This document shows, piece by piece, positions 42,926 to 50,868 of a stretch of DNA of 64,000 nt. Both the position numbers and the translations under genes were made by a program. Location: contig CAWKDV010000002.1 in the NCBI GenBank assembly GCA_963848495.1, positions 124,001 through 188,000 of the forward strand. The letters run 5' to 3'. Within the stretch, counting starts at the first letter, position 1; the number at the start of each line of letters is the position of its first letter. This DNA is from JAICJR01 sp963848495. Its GTDB lineage: Bacteria > Actinomycetota > Thermoleophilia > Solirubrobacterales > Thermoleophilaceae. The notes beneath the pieces were generated by a model that was not told the DNA's origin, made no database searches, and saw nothing but the letters and a program-made list of their open reading frames with translations.

Positions 42926-44635
42926 GTGAAGCATGCCGTCCCGTTCACAGCGAAAGGACGAGGTGCCACGGGAGTCGCGTTGCGTAGTGGTTGGACCCGT
43001 CTTGCCGGCGTGAGCGCCGGCCTCGCCTGCGCGGCCCTGGTGGCCGCCGGCGGAGCCGCGGCGCACCACGCGCCCAAGCCCGCCGCACGGCACGTGCTGC
43101 TGATCTCGGTCGACGGGCTGCACCAGTCGGACCTCGACTGGTTCGTGACGAAGCACCCGTCGTCCGCGCTCGCGGTTCTGACCCACCGCGGCGTGAAGTT
43201 CACGCACGCCCAGACGCCCGTGCCGTCGGACTCGTTCCCGGGCATGGTCGGTCAGGTGACGGGCGGCAACCCGTCGAGCACGGGCGTCTACTACGACGAC
43301 ACCTGGAACCACGCGCTGCTCCCGGCCGGGACCACGAATTGCAAGGACGTGGCGCCGGGCGCCGAGGTGACCTACTTCGAGCAGCTCGACAAGGACCTGC
43401 ACTCCATCGACGCGGGGCAGGGCCTGACGGGGCTGCCGGACAGCATCCTGAGCATGACCTCGAATCCGGTCGACGTGATCGACCCGGCGCAGCTGCCGGT
43501 CGACCCCGCCACCTGCAAGCCGGTCTACCCGCACAGCTACCTGAAGGTGAACACGATCTTCGAGGTGGCTCGGTCGGCCGGGCTGCGCACCGCGTGGTCG
43601 GACAAGCACCCGGCATACGAGATCCTGGGCGGCCCCTCCGGCACGGGAGTGCAGGACTTCTTCACGCCCGAGATCAACAGCGACGCCCCCACGAAGGGCG
43701 CGAGCAACGACTGGACCACCGACAACGCGCTCACCGAGCAGTACGACTCCTACAAGGTCCAGGCGGTGCTCAACGAGATCGACGGCTTCGATCACAGCGG
43801 CGCGCAGAAGGTGGGGACGCCGGCGATCTTCGGCATGAACTTCCAGACCGTGTCGACCGCCGAGAAGCTGCCGACCTCGGACGGCCTGACCGGCGGCTAC
43901 CTCGCCGACGGCGTCACGCCCGGCCCGCTGCTCACCCGCGCCCTCGACTTCGTGAACGACAAGGTCGGCGACATGCTGATCGCCATCAAGGCCGACCACC
44001 TGGCGAACAACACCGTGATCGTCCTGTCCGCCAAGCACGGCCAGTCGCCGGACACGCCCTCGGCGCTGACCCGCATTCCGGACGGTCCGATCATCGACGC
44101 CCTGAACGCGGCATGGAAGTCCGCGCATCCCACCGGCGTGGACCCGCTGGTGGCCTTCGCCATCGACGACGACGGCGTGCTGATCTGGCTGAACGACCGC
44201 TCGGACACGGCGACGAGCTTCGCCAAGCAGTTCCTGCTCGCCCACTCGGGCACCGGGAATGACATCAATGGCCAGCCCAAGCCCTACACCGCCTCGGGCC
44301 TCACACAGGTGTTCGCCGGCGCCGACGCGGCCAACTACTTCAAGGTGCCGGTGGGCGACCCGCGGGTGCCCGACGTGTTCGGAATCTCGCAGGTCGGCGT
44401 GGTCTACACGGGCAAGATGGCGAAGATCGCCGAGCACGGCGGCGCCAACCCGCAGGACCGCGACGTGCCGCTGCTCGTCTCGGGCAAGCCGCTCGGAAAG
44501 CACGGCGGCCGCACCATGGACGCGGATGTGGAGACCACGCAGATAGCGCCCACGATCCTCAAGCTCCTGGGCCTCGACCCGCACGCGCTGGGGGCGGTGC
44601 AGGAGGAGCACACGAGGGTGCTGCCGCTCGGCTGA
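42926..44635 (+). CDS. Secreted alkaline-phosphatase-superfamily phosphodiesterase
   Basis: The product has 569 residues, with a signal peptide (RLAGVSAGLACAALVAAGGA). The type I phosphodiesterase/nucleotide pyrophosphatase core follows: HVLLISVDGLHQSDLDWF (metal Asp), TPVPSDSFPGMVGQVTGGNP with the nucleophile Ser/Thr region, WSDKHPAYEILGG, VIVLSAKHGQSPD (metal His) and AEHGGANPQDRDVPLLVSG (metal His). It probably hydrolyses phosphodiesters outside the cytoplasm. It starts at GTG 42926 with GGAG upstream. It is divergent from the GH3 gene and nearly abuts the convergent ABC permease gene (3-nt gap). Confidence 0.85.
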   Translation: MKHAVPFTAKGRGATGVALRSGWTRLAGVSAGLACAALVAAGGAAAHHAPKPAARHVLLISVDGLHQSDLDWFVTKHPSSALAVLTHRGVKFTHAQTPVPSDSFPGMVGQVTGGNPSSTGVYYDDTWNHALLPAGTTNCKDVAPGAEVTYFEQLDKDLHSIDAGQGLTGLPDSILSMTSNPVDVIDPAQLPVDPATCKPVYPHSYLKVNTIFEVARSAGLRTAWSDKHPAYEILGGPSGTGVQDFFTPEINSDAPTKGASNDWTTDNALTEQYDSYKVQAVLNEIDGFDHSGAQKVGTPAIFGMNFQTVSTAEKLPTSDGLTGGYLADGVTPGPLLTRALDFVNDKVGDMLIAIKADHLANNTVIVLSAKHGQSPDTPSALTRIPDGPIIDALNAAWKSAHPTGVDPLVAFAIDDDGVLIWLNDRSDTATSFAKQFLLAHSGTGNDINGQPKPYTASGLTQVFAGADAANYFKVPVGDPRVPDVFGISQVGVVYTGKMAKIAEHGGANPQDRDVPLLVSGKPLGKHGGRTMDADVETTQIAPTILKLLGLDPHALGAVQEEHTRVLPLG

Positions 44636-44638
44636 GCG

Positions 44639-45463
44639 TCAGCCGCCGGCCACGTCGCGGCGCAGGAAGGCGAGGTAGGCCCAGACGGCGGCCGGCACCG
44701 CGTAGAGCGTGCAGACCCACGCCGCGCGCACCACCGGGTGCCAGTCGATCGGTTGGCGCAGCAGGCCCTGCCAGGCGTCGAACTGCGTCGTGAGGAGGTA
44801 GGGGTGGAGGCCGCCGAGGCCGGGCAGGATGCCGATCAGCTGCAGGATCAGCGAGAACATCAGCGTGCCGACCACGGACGCCGCGCTGTTGCGCGTGATC
44901 GTGGACAGCAGCACGCCCACGCAGGCGATCGCCGTGATCGGGATCAGGTAGACGAGCATGCTCGCGCCCACGAGCAGCAGGCCCTTGGGCGCCGACACCG
45001 TGGTGCCCGAGAGGCTCACGAGCGGGTTGAAGCCCGACGCGATGATGCCCGCCACCAGCGCCACCGCCACGTTGATGGCGATCGCGACCACCGCGTAGGT
45101 CAGCGCCGTGAGCAGCTTGCCGCGGAACACCTGCCCGCGCTCGAGCGAGCGGGTGAGGATCGTCTTGAGCGTGCCGTTGCCGTCCTCCGAGGCCACGATG
45201 TCGCCCGCCACCAGCGCCGTGATCAGCGGGAACATCCAGATCGAGCCGAACAGGAGCAGGACGAACGGGATGGCGAGGCCGGTGTCGTGGATGTAGCGGC
45301 CGAACGGCACGTCCTCGGGGCCGCCGCCGCGCAGGCTGGTGGCCACCACGAACAGAATCGGCACGCCCGCCGCCGCCCCGAGCCCGAGGTAGGTGCGCTT
45401 CTGAGACCGCAGCTTGCGCAGCTCCCAGCGGTAGACCACGCCCACTCCCGGCCGCCCGCTCAC
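44639..45463 (-). CDS. ABC-2 type transporter permease
   Basis: This is a 274-residue membrane protein with six hydrophobic helices: TYLGLGAAAGVPILFVVATS, AIPFVLLLFGSIWMFPLITA, AVVAIAINVAVALVAGIIA, LVYLIPITAIACVGVLLSTI, VVGTLMFSLILQLIGILPGL and AAWVCTLYAVPAAVWAYLAF. EDGNGTLKTILTRSLERGQV is the usual cytoplasmic loop of ABC-2 permeases. Its GTG start overlaps the ATPase stop as GTGA, so the two subunits are coupled. The substrate is unknown. Confidence 0.9.
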   Translation of the reverse strand: MSGRPGVGVVYRWELRKLRSQKRTYLGLGAAAGVPILFVVATSLRGGGPEDVPFGRYIHDTGLAIPFVLLLFGSIWMFPLITALVAGDIVASEDGNGTLKTILTRSLERGQVFRGKLLTALTYAVVAIAINVAVALVAGIIASGFNPLVSLSGTTVSAPKGLLLVGASMLVYLIPITAIACVGVLLSTITRNSAASVVGTLMFSLILQLIGILPGLGGLHPYLLTTQFDAWQGLLRQPIDWHPVVRAAWVCTLYAVPAAVWAYLAFLRRDVAGG

Positions 45464-46410
45464 GACGCTGCTCCCACCGCCGGCTCCGGCTCGGCCGGCC
45501 GCCCATCGCCCTCCGTGAGCCTGAAGAAGAGCTCCTCGAGCGTCGCCTGCTCAGGCGTGAGCGCGAGGATGGCCGCGCCCGCCTCGACCAGCGCCACCGA
45601 CAGCTCGCCCACGGCGGGCTCCTCGGCGGAGAAGCGCAGCTCGCCGTCGCGGACGCTCACGCTCTGCAGGCCCGGCTGCGCGCGGCAGACTCGCTCGGCC
45701 AGCTCGTTGTCGGTGGTCCGCAGCCGGTAGGCGCTGCCGGCGGTGCGGCGCAGCTCGCTGAGCCGGCCCTCGTAGACCATGCGCCCGCTGCGGACGATGG
45801 CCACGCGGTCGCAGAGCTCCTCCACCTCGGCGAGGAGGTGGCTCGACAGCACCACGGTCATCCCCTCGGTGGCCAGGCGGCGGACCAGCTCGCGCATGTC
45901 GCGCATGCCCGCCGGGTCGAGCCCCGTCGCCGGCTCGTCGAGCAGCATCAGCCGGGGGGCGCGCAGCAGGGCGCCCGCGATCCCGAGTCGCTGGCGCATG
46001 CCGTGCGAGTAGGCGCCCACGCGGTCGCGCGCGCGGTCGGCGAGGCCCACGATGTCGAGCGCCTGGCCGATGCGCCCGTGGGCGTCGCCGCCGTCGTAGG
46101 CGGCCATCATGCGGAGGTTGTCGAGGCCGCTCAGGTAAGGGTAAAAGCGGGGAGCCTCCACGAACCCGGCCACGCCCTCCAGCGCGCGCACGCTCACCTG
46201 CGGGTCGCGGCCGAACAGCCGCACCTGGCCCGCGCTCGGGCGGATCAGGCCGAGCATCATCCGCAGACAGGTGGTCTTGCCGGCGCCGTTCGGGCCGAGG
46301 TAGCCGTAGATGTCGCCCGGCTCGACCGTCAGGTCCACGTCGTCGACCGCGACGAGATCGCCGTAGCGCTTCGACAGCCCGCGGACCTCGACGGGCGCGT
46401 GCTCGCTCAC
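45460..46410 (-). CDS. ABC transporter ATP-binding protein
   Basis: The protein has 316 residues: Walker A GYLGPNGAGKTTCLRMM, Q-loop FVEAPRFYPYLSG, signature AYSHGMRQRLGIAGALLRAP, Walker B LMLLDEPATGLDPAGM and the switch His in VVLSSHLLAEVEELCDRVAI. The C-terminal ~90 residues are the regulatory extension typical of drug or lantibiotic exporters of this class. It is coupled to the permease and lies 4 nt after the LolA-like gene. Confidence 0.93.
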   Translation of the reverse strand: MSEHAPVEVRGLSKRYGDLVAVDDVDLTVEPGDIYGYLGPNGAGKTTCLRMMLGLIRPSAGQVRLFGRDPQVSVRALEGVAGFVEAPRFYPYLSGLDNLRMMAAYDGGDAHGRIGQALDIVGLADRARDRVGAYSHGMRQRLGIAGALLRAPRLMLLDEPATGLDPAGMRDMRELVRRLATEGMTVVLSSHLLAEVEELCDRVAIVRSGRMVYEGRLSELRRTAGSAYRLRTTDNELAERVCRAQPGLQSVSVRDGELRFSAEEPAVGELSVALVEAGAAILALTPEQATLEELFFRLTEGDGRPAEPEPAVGAAS

Positions 46411-46414
46411 GTCG

Positions 46415-47563
46415 CTACAGCGCGCGTGCTGCCGCGAGGACGGTCGCCGTGGGCTGGGAGCCGAGCACCGTGTAGTTCACCCCGGCGCGCGTGAAGCGCA
46501 CCGCCGTGCCGAGCGCGGTGGGCAGCTCCTGGCCGCTGACGGAGCCGATCGACACGGTGGGCAGGCGCAGGCCGCCCAGCGGCTGGGCGCCGGCGTCCGC
46601 CTTGCGCTCGATCACGGCGAGGCCGTCGAGGCCCTGCCCGTAGTTGACGAGCGCCCCGTCGTGCCCCAGCAGCTTCACTTCCTGGCGGCTCTTGCCGGCG
46701 AGCCGTGACGGCGCCGAGAGCGTGAACGGCAGCGCGCGCCGCACGGCGCGCAGGCCCGCGACCTGCTTGCCCTTGCTCCCGCCGCCTCCGGACGGCGGCG
46801 TGACATCCACCACGTGCGCGCCCTTCGGCGGCGTGATGGCGAACACCGAGGCGGGCACCGAGCCGTAGGAGATGCTCTGGGCGGTGAGCGCCAGCACCGG
46901 CGAGCCGTCGCCACGCGCGTAGACCGCCACCCTCAGCGGCACCCCGCGGATCGCGTCCCACGCCAGCCGCAGGCCGGACACCTGGCCGCCGTGCCGCGGG
47001 GTGATGCGGACCTCATACGCCGACCGCCCGGCGGCGGTGGTCGGGATCGCGCCCGAGATCCCGGCATAACGGCCCGCGTGTCTCAGCGCCTGCCGGATCT
47101 GCGCGAGCGACGGCGGCCCGTTGTCCTTCTGCGCTGCGTGATCCTGCTGCTGCTGCGGCAGCGTTCCCCGGTAGGCGGTGTTCGAGGAGCCGTCGTAGAC
47201 GAGGAAGCGGCCGCGGTCGAACACCACCTGGGCGTCGCCGCTCGTCGACTGGAGCTCGAGCCGCACGCGGCCGTCCGCGCTGGCCCACAGCCGCCCGCTC
47301 GCGCCGCTCACGAGCGGCGTGGCACCCGGGACCGCCGTCGAGTCGATCAGGTGGTTGGTGAACTTGATCCGCGCGCTGACGCCCGGCACCTGAGGAGCGC
47401 TGAGAGCGTCGTGCACAGCCTGCGCAAGCGGCTTCGGCGCGGGCTTCGACCCGCTCTGGGAGGTGGCGGCCAGCGCTATCGCCGCTGTGGCGCCCGCGAG
47501 GCACACGACTCCGAACACGAAGAGCAGCAGTCGCGCCGTGGATGTGGTTCGGATGAAGCGCAC
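46415..47563 (-). CDS. Exported LolA/LppX-like protein, first gene of the ABC operon
   Basis: The product has 382 residues, with an N-terminal membrane or signal segment (TARLLLFVFGVVCLAGATAA). It continues with a LolA/DUF2092-like unclosed barrel: FTNHLIDSTAVPGATPLVSG, GRVRLELQSTSGDAQVVFDR, RFLVYDGSSNTAYRGTLP, YEVRITPRHGGQVSGLRLAW. A repeat-like C-terminal half contains AVIERKADAGAQPLGGLRLP. Such proteins bind lipids or sense envelope state. Being 4 nt upstream of the ABC subunits suggests it is a substrate-binding or delivery partner of the exporter. That link is inference from the operon. Confidence 0.8.
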   Translation of the reverse strand: MRFIRTTSTARLLLFVFGVVCLAGATAAIALAATSQSGSKPAPKPLAQAVHDALSAPQVPGVSARIKFTNHLIDSTAVPGATPLVSGASGRLWASADGRVRLELQSTSGDAQVVFDRGRFLVYDGSSNTAYRGTLPQQQQDHAAQKDNGPPSLAQIRQALRHAGRYAGISGAIPTTAAGRSAYEVRITPRHGGQVSGLRLAWDAIRGVPLRVAVYARGDGSPVLALTAQSISYGSVPASVFAITPPKGAHVVDVTPPSGGGGSKGKQVAGLRAVRRALPFTLSAPSRLAGKSRQEVKLLGHDGALVNYGQGLDGLAVIERKADAGAQPLGGLRLPTVSIGSVSGQELPTALGTAVRFTRAGVNYTVLGSQPTATVLAAARAL

Positions 47564-47695
47564 GGGTGCCTCCTAGGTAGGGCAGGACACACGGTAGCTC
47601 GCCGCGGACGGCTTCTCTGTTAAGGGGCGTTTCGCCGCGGGTACTCAAGGTCAGCGCGCTGAGCGCGATTACTGCGATCAGCCACCACTTTCGCC

Positions 47696-48103
47696 ATGGT
47701 CCATCAGCCGCCGACAATCCTCGCCGTGCTGACCCTGTTCGGGGCGGCGCTGGTGTGCGGCGTGCGCGGGCGGCCGGCGGCGAGGCCGTCCCTCTGGCTG
47801 ACCTACGACGTCTGCTGCCTCGCGCTGCTCGGTCCTGTGCTGCTGATCGCCCTGCCGCTGTCCGGCACCGCGATCGCGATCTCGGCATTCGTGCTCGCCC
47901 CGCTGCCCGGAACTGGCGTCTGGCTCTGGCGTGGGGCGCACCGCCGCCACGACGACGAGCCGGGCGATGACGGGCCCGGCGGAGGCGGCGACGACGGCCC
48001 CGACCCGTGGGGTCCGCTCCCGGGCGGCCAGCCGATCGACTGGGCCGCGTTCGAGCGCCAGTTCTGGAGCTACGTGCGCGAGCGCGAGCTCGTCCTCAGC
48101 TAG
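47696..48103 (+). CDS. Small membrane protein with acidic linker
   Basis: The 135-residue product has three hydrophobic segments (ILAVLTLFGAALVCGV, LTYDVCCLALLGPVLLIALP, IAISAFVLAPLPGTGVWLW), then a Gly/Asp-rich linker (GDDGPGGGGDDGPDPWGP) and a short helical tail (DWAAFERQFWSYVRERELVL). It is divergent from the LolA-like gene. No family is recognised. Confidence 0.6.
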   Translation: MVHQPPTILAVLTLFGAALVCGVRGRPAARPSLWLTYDVCCLALLGPVLLIALPLSGTAIAISAFVLAPLPGTGVWLWRGAHRRHDDEPGDDGPGGGGDDGPDPWGPLPGGQPIDWAAFERQFWSYVRERELVLS

Positions 48104-48118
48104 GGCGTGCGCCGCGAT

Positions 48119-48853
48119 CTAAGCGGGTGCTGCGCCCGGTACGGCGGGCGCGCGATCCTGGCGAGCTTCCGTTTGCAGGATCGGGGACGACGGCCTGAAG
48201 CCCTTGAAGGTGCAGTAGACGCCTAGGAAGAGTTCCCACAGGAACTCCGGGATGGTCACGATGCCTTGCAGCGAGTGCAGCGTGCTGCTCGGATGGTCGC
48301 CGCCGAACATCACGGCCGTCCCGGACACGATGATCAGCGGCCCACCGATGAGGCCGAGCCATGCGGCCCGTCGCGGCACGAGTTCGGAGCGGTACATCAG
48401 GTAGCCAAGGATCAGCCCATTTCCCCAACCGACGACCCAGCCTGGGCCGAGGAGGAACGTCCAGTCCTTGATCGCCGCGAGCGTGTAAGCGACCGTGCCC
48501 TCAGCCGCACCGGCGACCTGGTTGCGCAACGTGATGATGCCGAGCACGGAGAGGATGCCTACGAGGATGAACGTGCATTCGACCACCCGCGCGGTCACGT
48601 AGCCGAGCGCCAACTCCTCGTTCTGTCGTCGGGCGATCGGGAAGATCACGACCGCGGTGCCGATATTCGCAATGATCAGCAGCAGCTCCAGCAGGGCCGC
48701 GAACAAGACCTGCTTGTCATGCCCGGTGCCTGCGATGTAGCCGACCGGATGGTCGAGCACGGGCTGGTAAAGCGCCAGCGCCAGGATCGACGTCACGAAC
48801 GTCACGAGGAAGAGCACGCCAAAGACACGTGCTCTCTTCTGATCCAGAGACAT
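48119..48853 (-). CDS. DUF4386 membrane protein
   Basis: This is a 244-residue protein with six helices, including FGVLFLVTFVTSILALALYQ, LFAALLELLLIIANIGTAVV, AWLGLIGGPLIIVSGTAVMF and a C-terminal FLWELFLGVYCTFKGFRPS. This is the DUF4386 pattern, where the last block is nearly invariant. The family function is unknown. GAGAGGGG lies before the ATG. It converges on the small membrane protein gene with a 15-bp gap. Confidence 0.85.
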   Translation of the reverse strand: MSLDQKRARVFGVLFLVTFVTSILALALYQPVLDHPVGYIAGTGHDKQVLFAALLELLLIIANIGTAVVIFPIARRQNEELALGYVTARVVECTFILVGILSVLGIITLRNQVAGAAEGTVAYTLAAIKDWTFLLGPGWVVGWGNGLILGYLMYRSELVPRRAAWLGLIGGPLIIVSGTAVMFGGDHPSSTLHSLQGIVTIPEFLWELFLGVYCTFKGFRPSSPILQTEARQDRAPAVPGAAPA

Positions 48854-48941
48854 CTCTAACCCCTCTCAAGCGAAGCCATGCAGGCGCAACCTATCTAGAA
48901 AGACGTAGCAGTAGGCAACCTTTTGGGGTAGGGGCAGGGTG

Positions 48942-50861
48942 CTAGACCTCGATCCGCGACCCGATGATGACCGTGCGGTCGCGCGGCAGGTGGAAGTACT
49001 CGGCGGCGTCGGCCGTGATGCGGGAGGTGGCGATGAAGAGCTGCTTGCGCCAGCGGCTCAGGCCGGGAGCGTCGCCGCGGCAGAGGTCGATCGTCGAGAG
49101 GAAGTAGGAGGCGTCGGTCACGTCGAAGGGCGCTTCGAGCTGCTCCTGGTCGATGTGGGCTAGCACCTCCGGCACGTTGGCGCTGTCCATGTAGCCGAAG
49201 CGAGCCGAGACGTGCGTGATGCCGTCGTCGGCATAGCCGAGGTCGTCCACAACCAGACAGTCTGCGATGGGCACGTGCGGCACCGGCAGCGTCTCGATCG
49301 ACAGGATCAGCACCCGCTTCGACAGCGCATGCAGGTGGTCGACGCTCTCGCGCATCGCCAGCGGCGCGGTGCTCTTGTTGCGGTTGAGGAAGACCGCGGT
49401 GCCGGGCACCCGCTGGACCGGGTGCCGGCGGAGGTGGAGGTCGTCGACGAACCCGCGCAGCGGGCCTTCCTCCTCCTCGCGCCGCTGGGTCACGAGCTGG
49501 CGGCCGCGCTGCCAGGTGGTGAGCACCGTGAAGGTGGCGGTGGCGATCAGGAGCGGCAGCCAGGCCCCGTGGGTGATCTTCGTCAGGTTCGCCGCCAGGA
49601 ACAGCAGGTCGACCGTGAGCAGTGCGCCGGCCGCCGGCAGCACGATCCACAGCGGCTTTCCCCACTGGTGGCGCACGATGTAGAAGAACAGCAGCGTGGT
49701 GATCGTGATCGTGCCGGTCACGGCCGTGCCGTATGCGAAGCCGAGCGCCGCGGAGCTCTCGAACGTGAACACGAGCGTGACCACGGAGATCATCAGCAGC
49801 CAGTTGATCCAGGGCACGTAGATCTGGCCGATCGTCTCCTCGGACGTGTGCTGGATGCGGAGCCTCGGCAGGTAGCCGAGCTGCACCGCCTGGTAGGCGA
49901 CCGAGAAGGCGCCGGTGATCACCGCCTGGGCGGCGATCACGGTAGCGACCGTGGCGAGGATCACCATCGGCCACTGGCCCCACGAGGGCACCAGCAGGAA
50001 GAAGGGGTTGCTCACGTTGCTCGGCTTGTCGAGGACCAGCGCGCCCTGCCCCAGGTAGCTGAGGATGCAGGCGGGGAAGACCAGGATCAGCCAGGCGCGC
50101 GTGATCGGCGCACGGCCGAAGTGGCCCATGTCGGCGTAAAGGGCCTCCGCGCCGGTCACGGCGAGGACGACCGCCGCGAGGGCGAAGAACGCGGTGGAGA
50201 AGTCATTGAAGAAGAAGCTCAGGGCGTAGGTCGGCGAGAGCGCCTTCAGGACCGAGGGATGTTTGGCGATGCCGCCCGCGCCACAGACGCCGATCACCGT
50301 GAACCAGAGCAGCATCACCGGGCCGAACAGGCGGCCCACCGTCGCCGTGCCCGCCCTCTGAAAGAGGAACAGCACGACGATGATCACCGCGGTGGCCGGC
50401 ACCACCGCGTGGGCCAGCGATGGGGAGGCGACCTTCAGGCCCTCCACGGCCGAGAGCACCGAGATCGCCGGCGTGATCATGCTGTCGCCGAGGAAGAGCG
50501 AGGCGCCGAAGATCCCCAGCGCCGCGAGCGCCAGCTTGGTCCGCGTCCCGCCGCTCACATGCCTGCGGCGGATCAGCGTGATGAGGGCCATGATGCCGCC
50601 CTCGCCCTCGTTGTCCGCGCGCATCACGAGCAGCACGTAGGTGACGGTCACGATGATCGTCATCGACCAGAAGATCAGCGAGGCGATCCCGAACACGTGG
50701 TCGCGGGTCACCGCCACCGGGTGCGGGTCGCCGGGGTCGAACACCGTCTTGACGGTGTAGAGGGGACTCGTGCCAATGTCCCCGAACACGACGCCGAGCG
50801 AGCCCACGATCAGCGCCGTCCTCGACGCGCGCGACCGGTCCATGGTGAGCGTGTTCTGCAC
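48942..50861 (-). CDS. kup: Kup-family potassium transporter
   Basis: The product has 639 residues. The N-terminus has LIVGSLGVVFGDIGTSPLYT, the family signature, then LALAALGIFGASLFLGDSMI, VTGAEALYADMGHFGRAPIT, AYQAVQLGYLPRLRIQHTSE and IGQIYVPWINWLLMISVVTL. Twelve membrane helices are followed by a ~190-residue cytoplasmic domain. This is a complete Kup/HAK K+:H+ symporter. The gene is divergent from the large LuxR regulator, with at most 59 bp between likely starts, so their promoters overlap. Confidence 0.93.
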   Translation of the reverse strand: MQNTLTMDRSRASRTALIVGSLGVVFGDIGTSPLYTVKTVFDPGDPHPVAVTRDHVFGIASLIFWSMTIIVTVTYVLLVMRADNEGEGGIMALITLIRRRHVSGGTRTKLALAALGIFGASLFLGDSMITPAISVLSAVEGLKVASPSLAHAVVPATAVIIVVLFLFQRAGTATVGRLFGPVMLLWFTVIGVCGAGGIAKHPSVLKALSPTYALSFFFNDFSTAFFALAAVVLAVTGAEALYADMGHFGRAPITRAWLILVFPACILSYLGQGALVLDKPSNVSNPFFLLVPSWGQWPMVILATVATVIAAQAVITGAFSVAYQAVQLGYLPRLRIQHTSEETIGQIYVPWINWLLMISVVTLVFTFESSAALGFAYGTAVTGTITITTLLFFYIVRHQWGKPLWIVLPAAGALLTVDLLFLAANLTKITHGAWLPLLIATATFTVLTTWQRGRQLVTQRREEEEGPLRGFVDDLHLRRHPVQRVPGTAVFLNRNKSTAPLAMRESVDHLHALSKRVLILSIETLPVPHVPIADCLVVDDLGYADDGITHVSARFGYMDSANVPEVLAHIDQEQLEAPFDVTDASYFLSTIDLCRGDAPGLSRWRKQLFIATSRITADAAEYFHLPRDRTVIIGSRIEV

Positions 50862-50868
50862 TCAGTAG

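Noticed and set aside
42893..44611. 572-aa minus-strand frame
   Set aside because: Shadow of the secreted phosphodiesterase gene.
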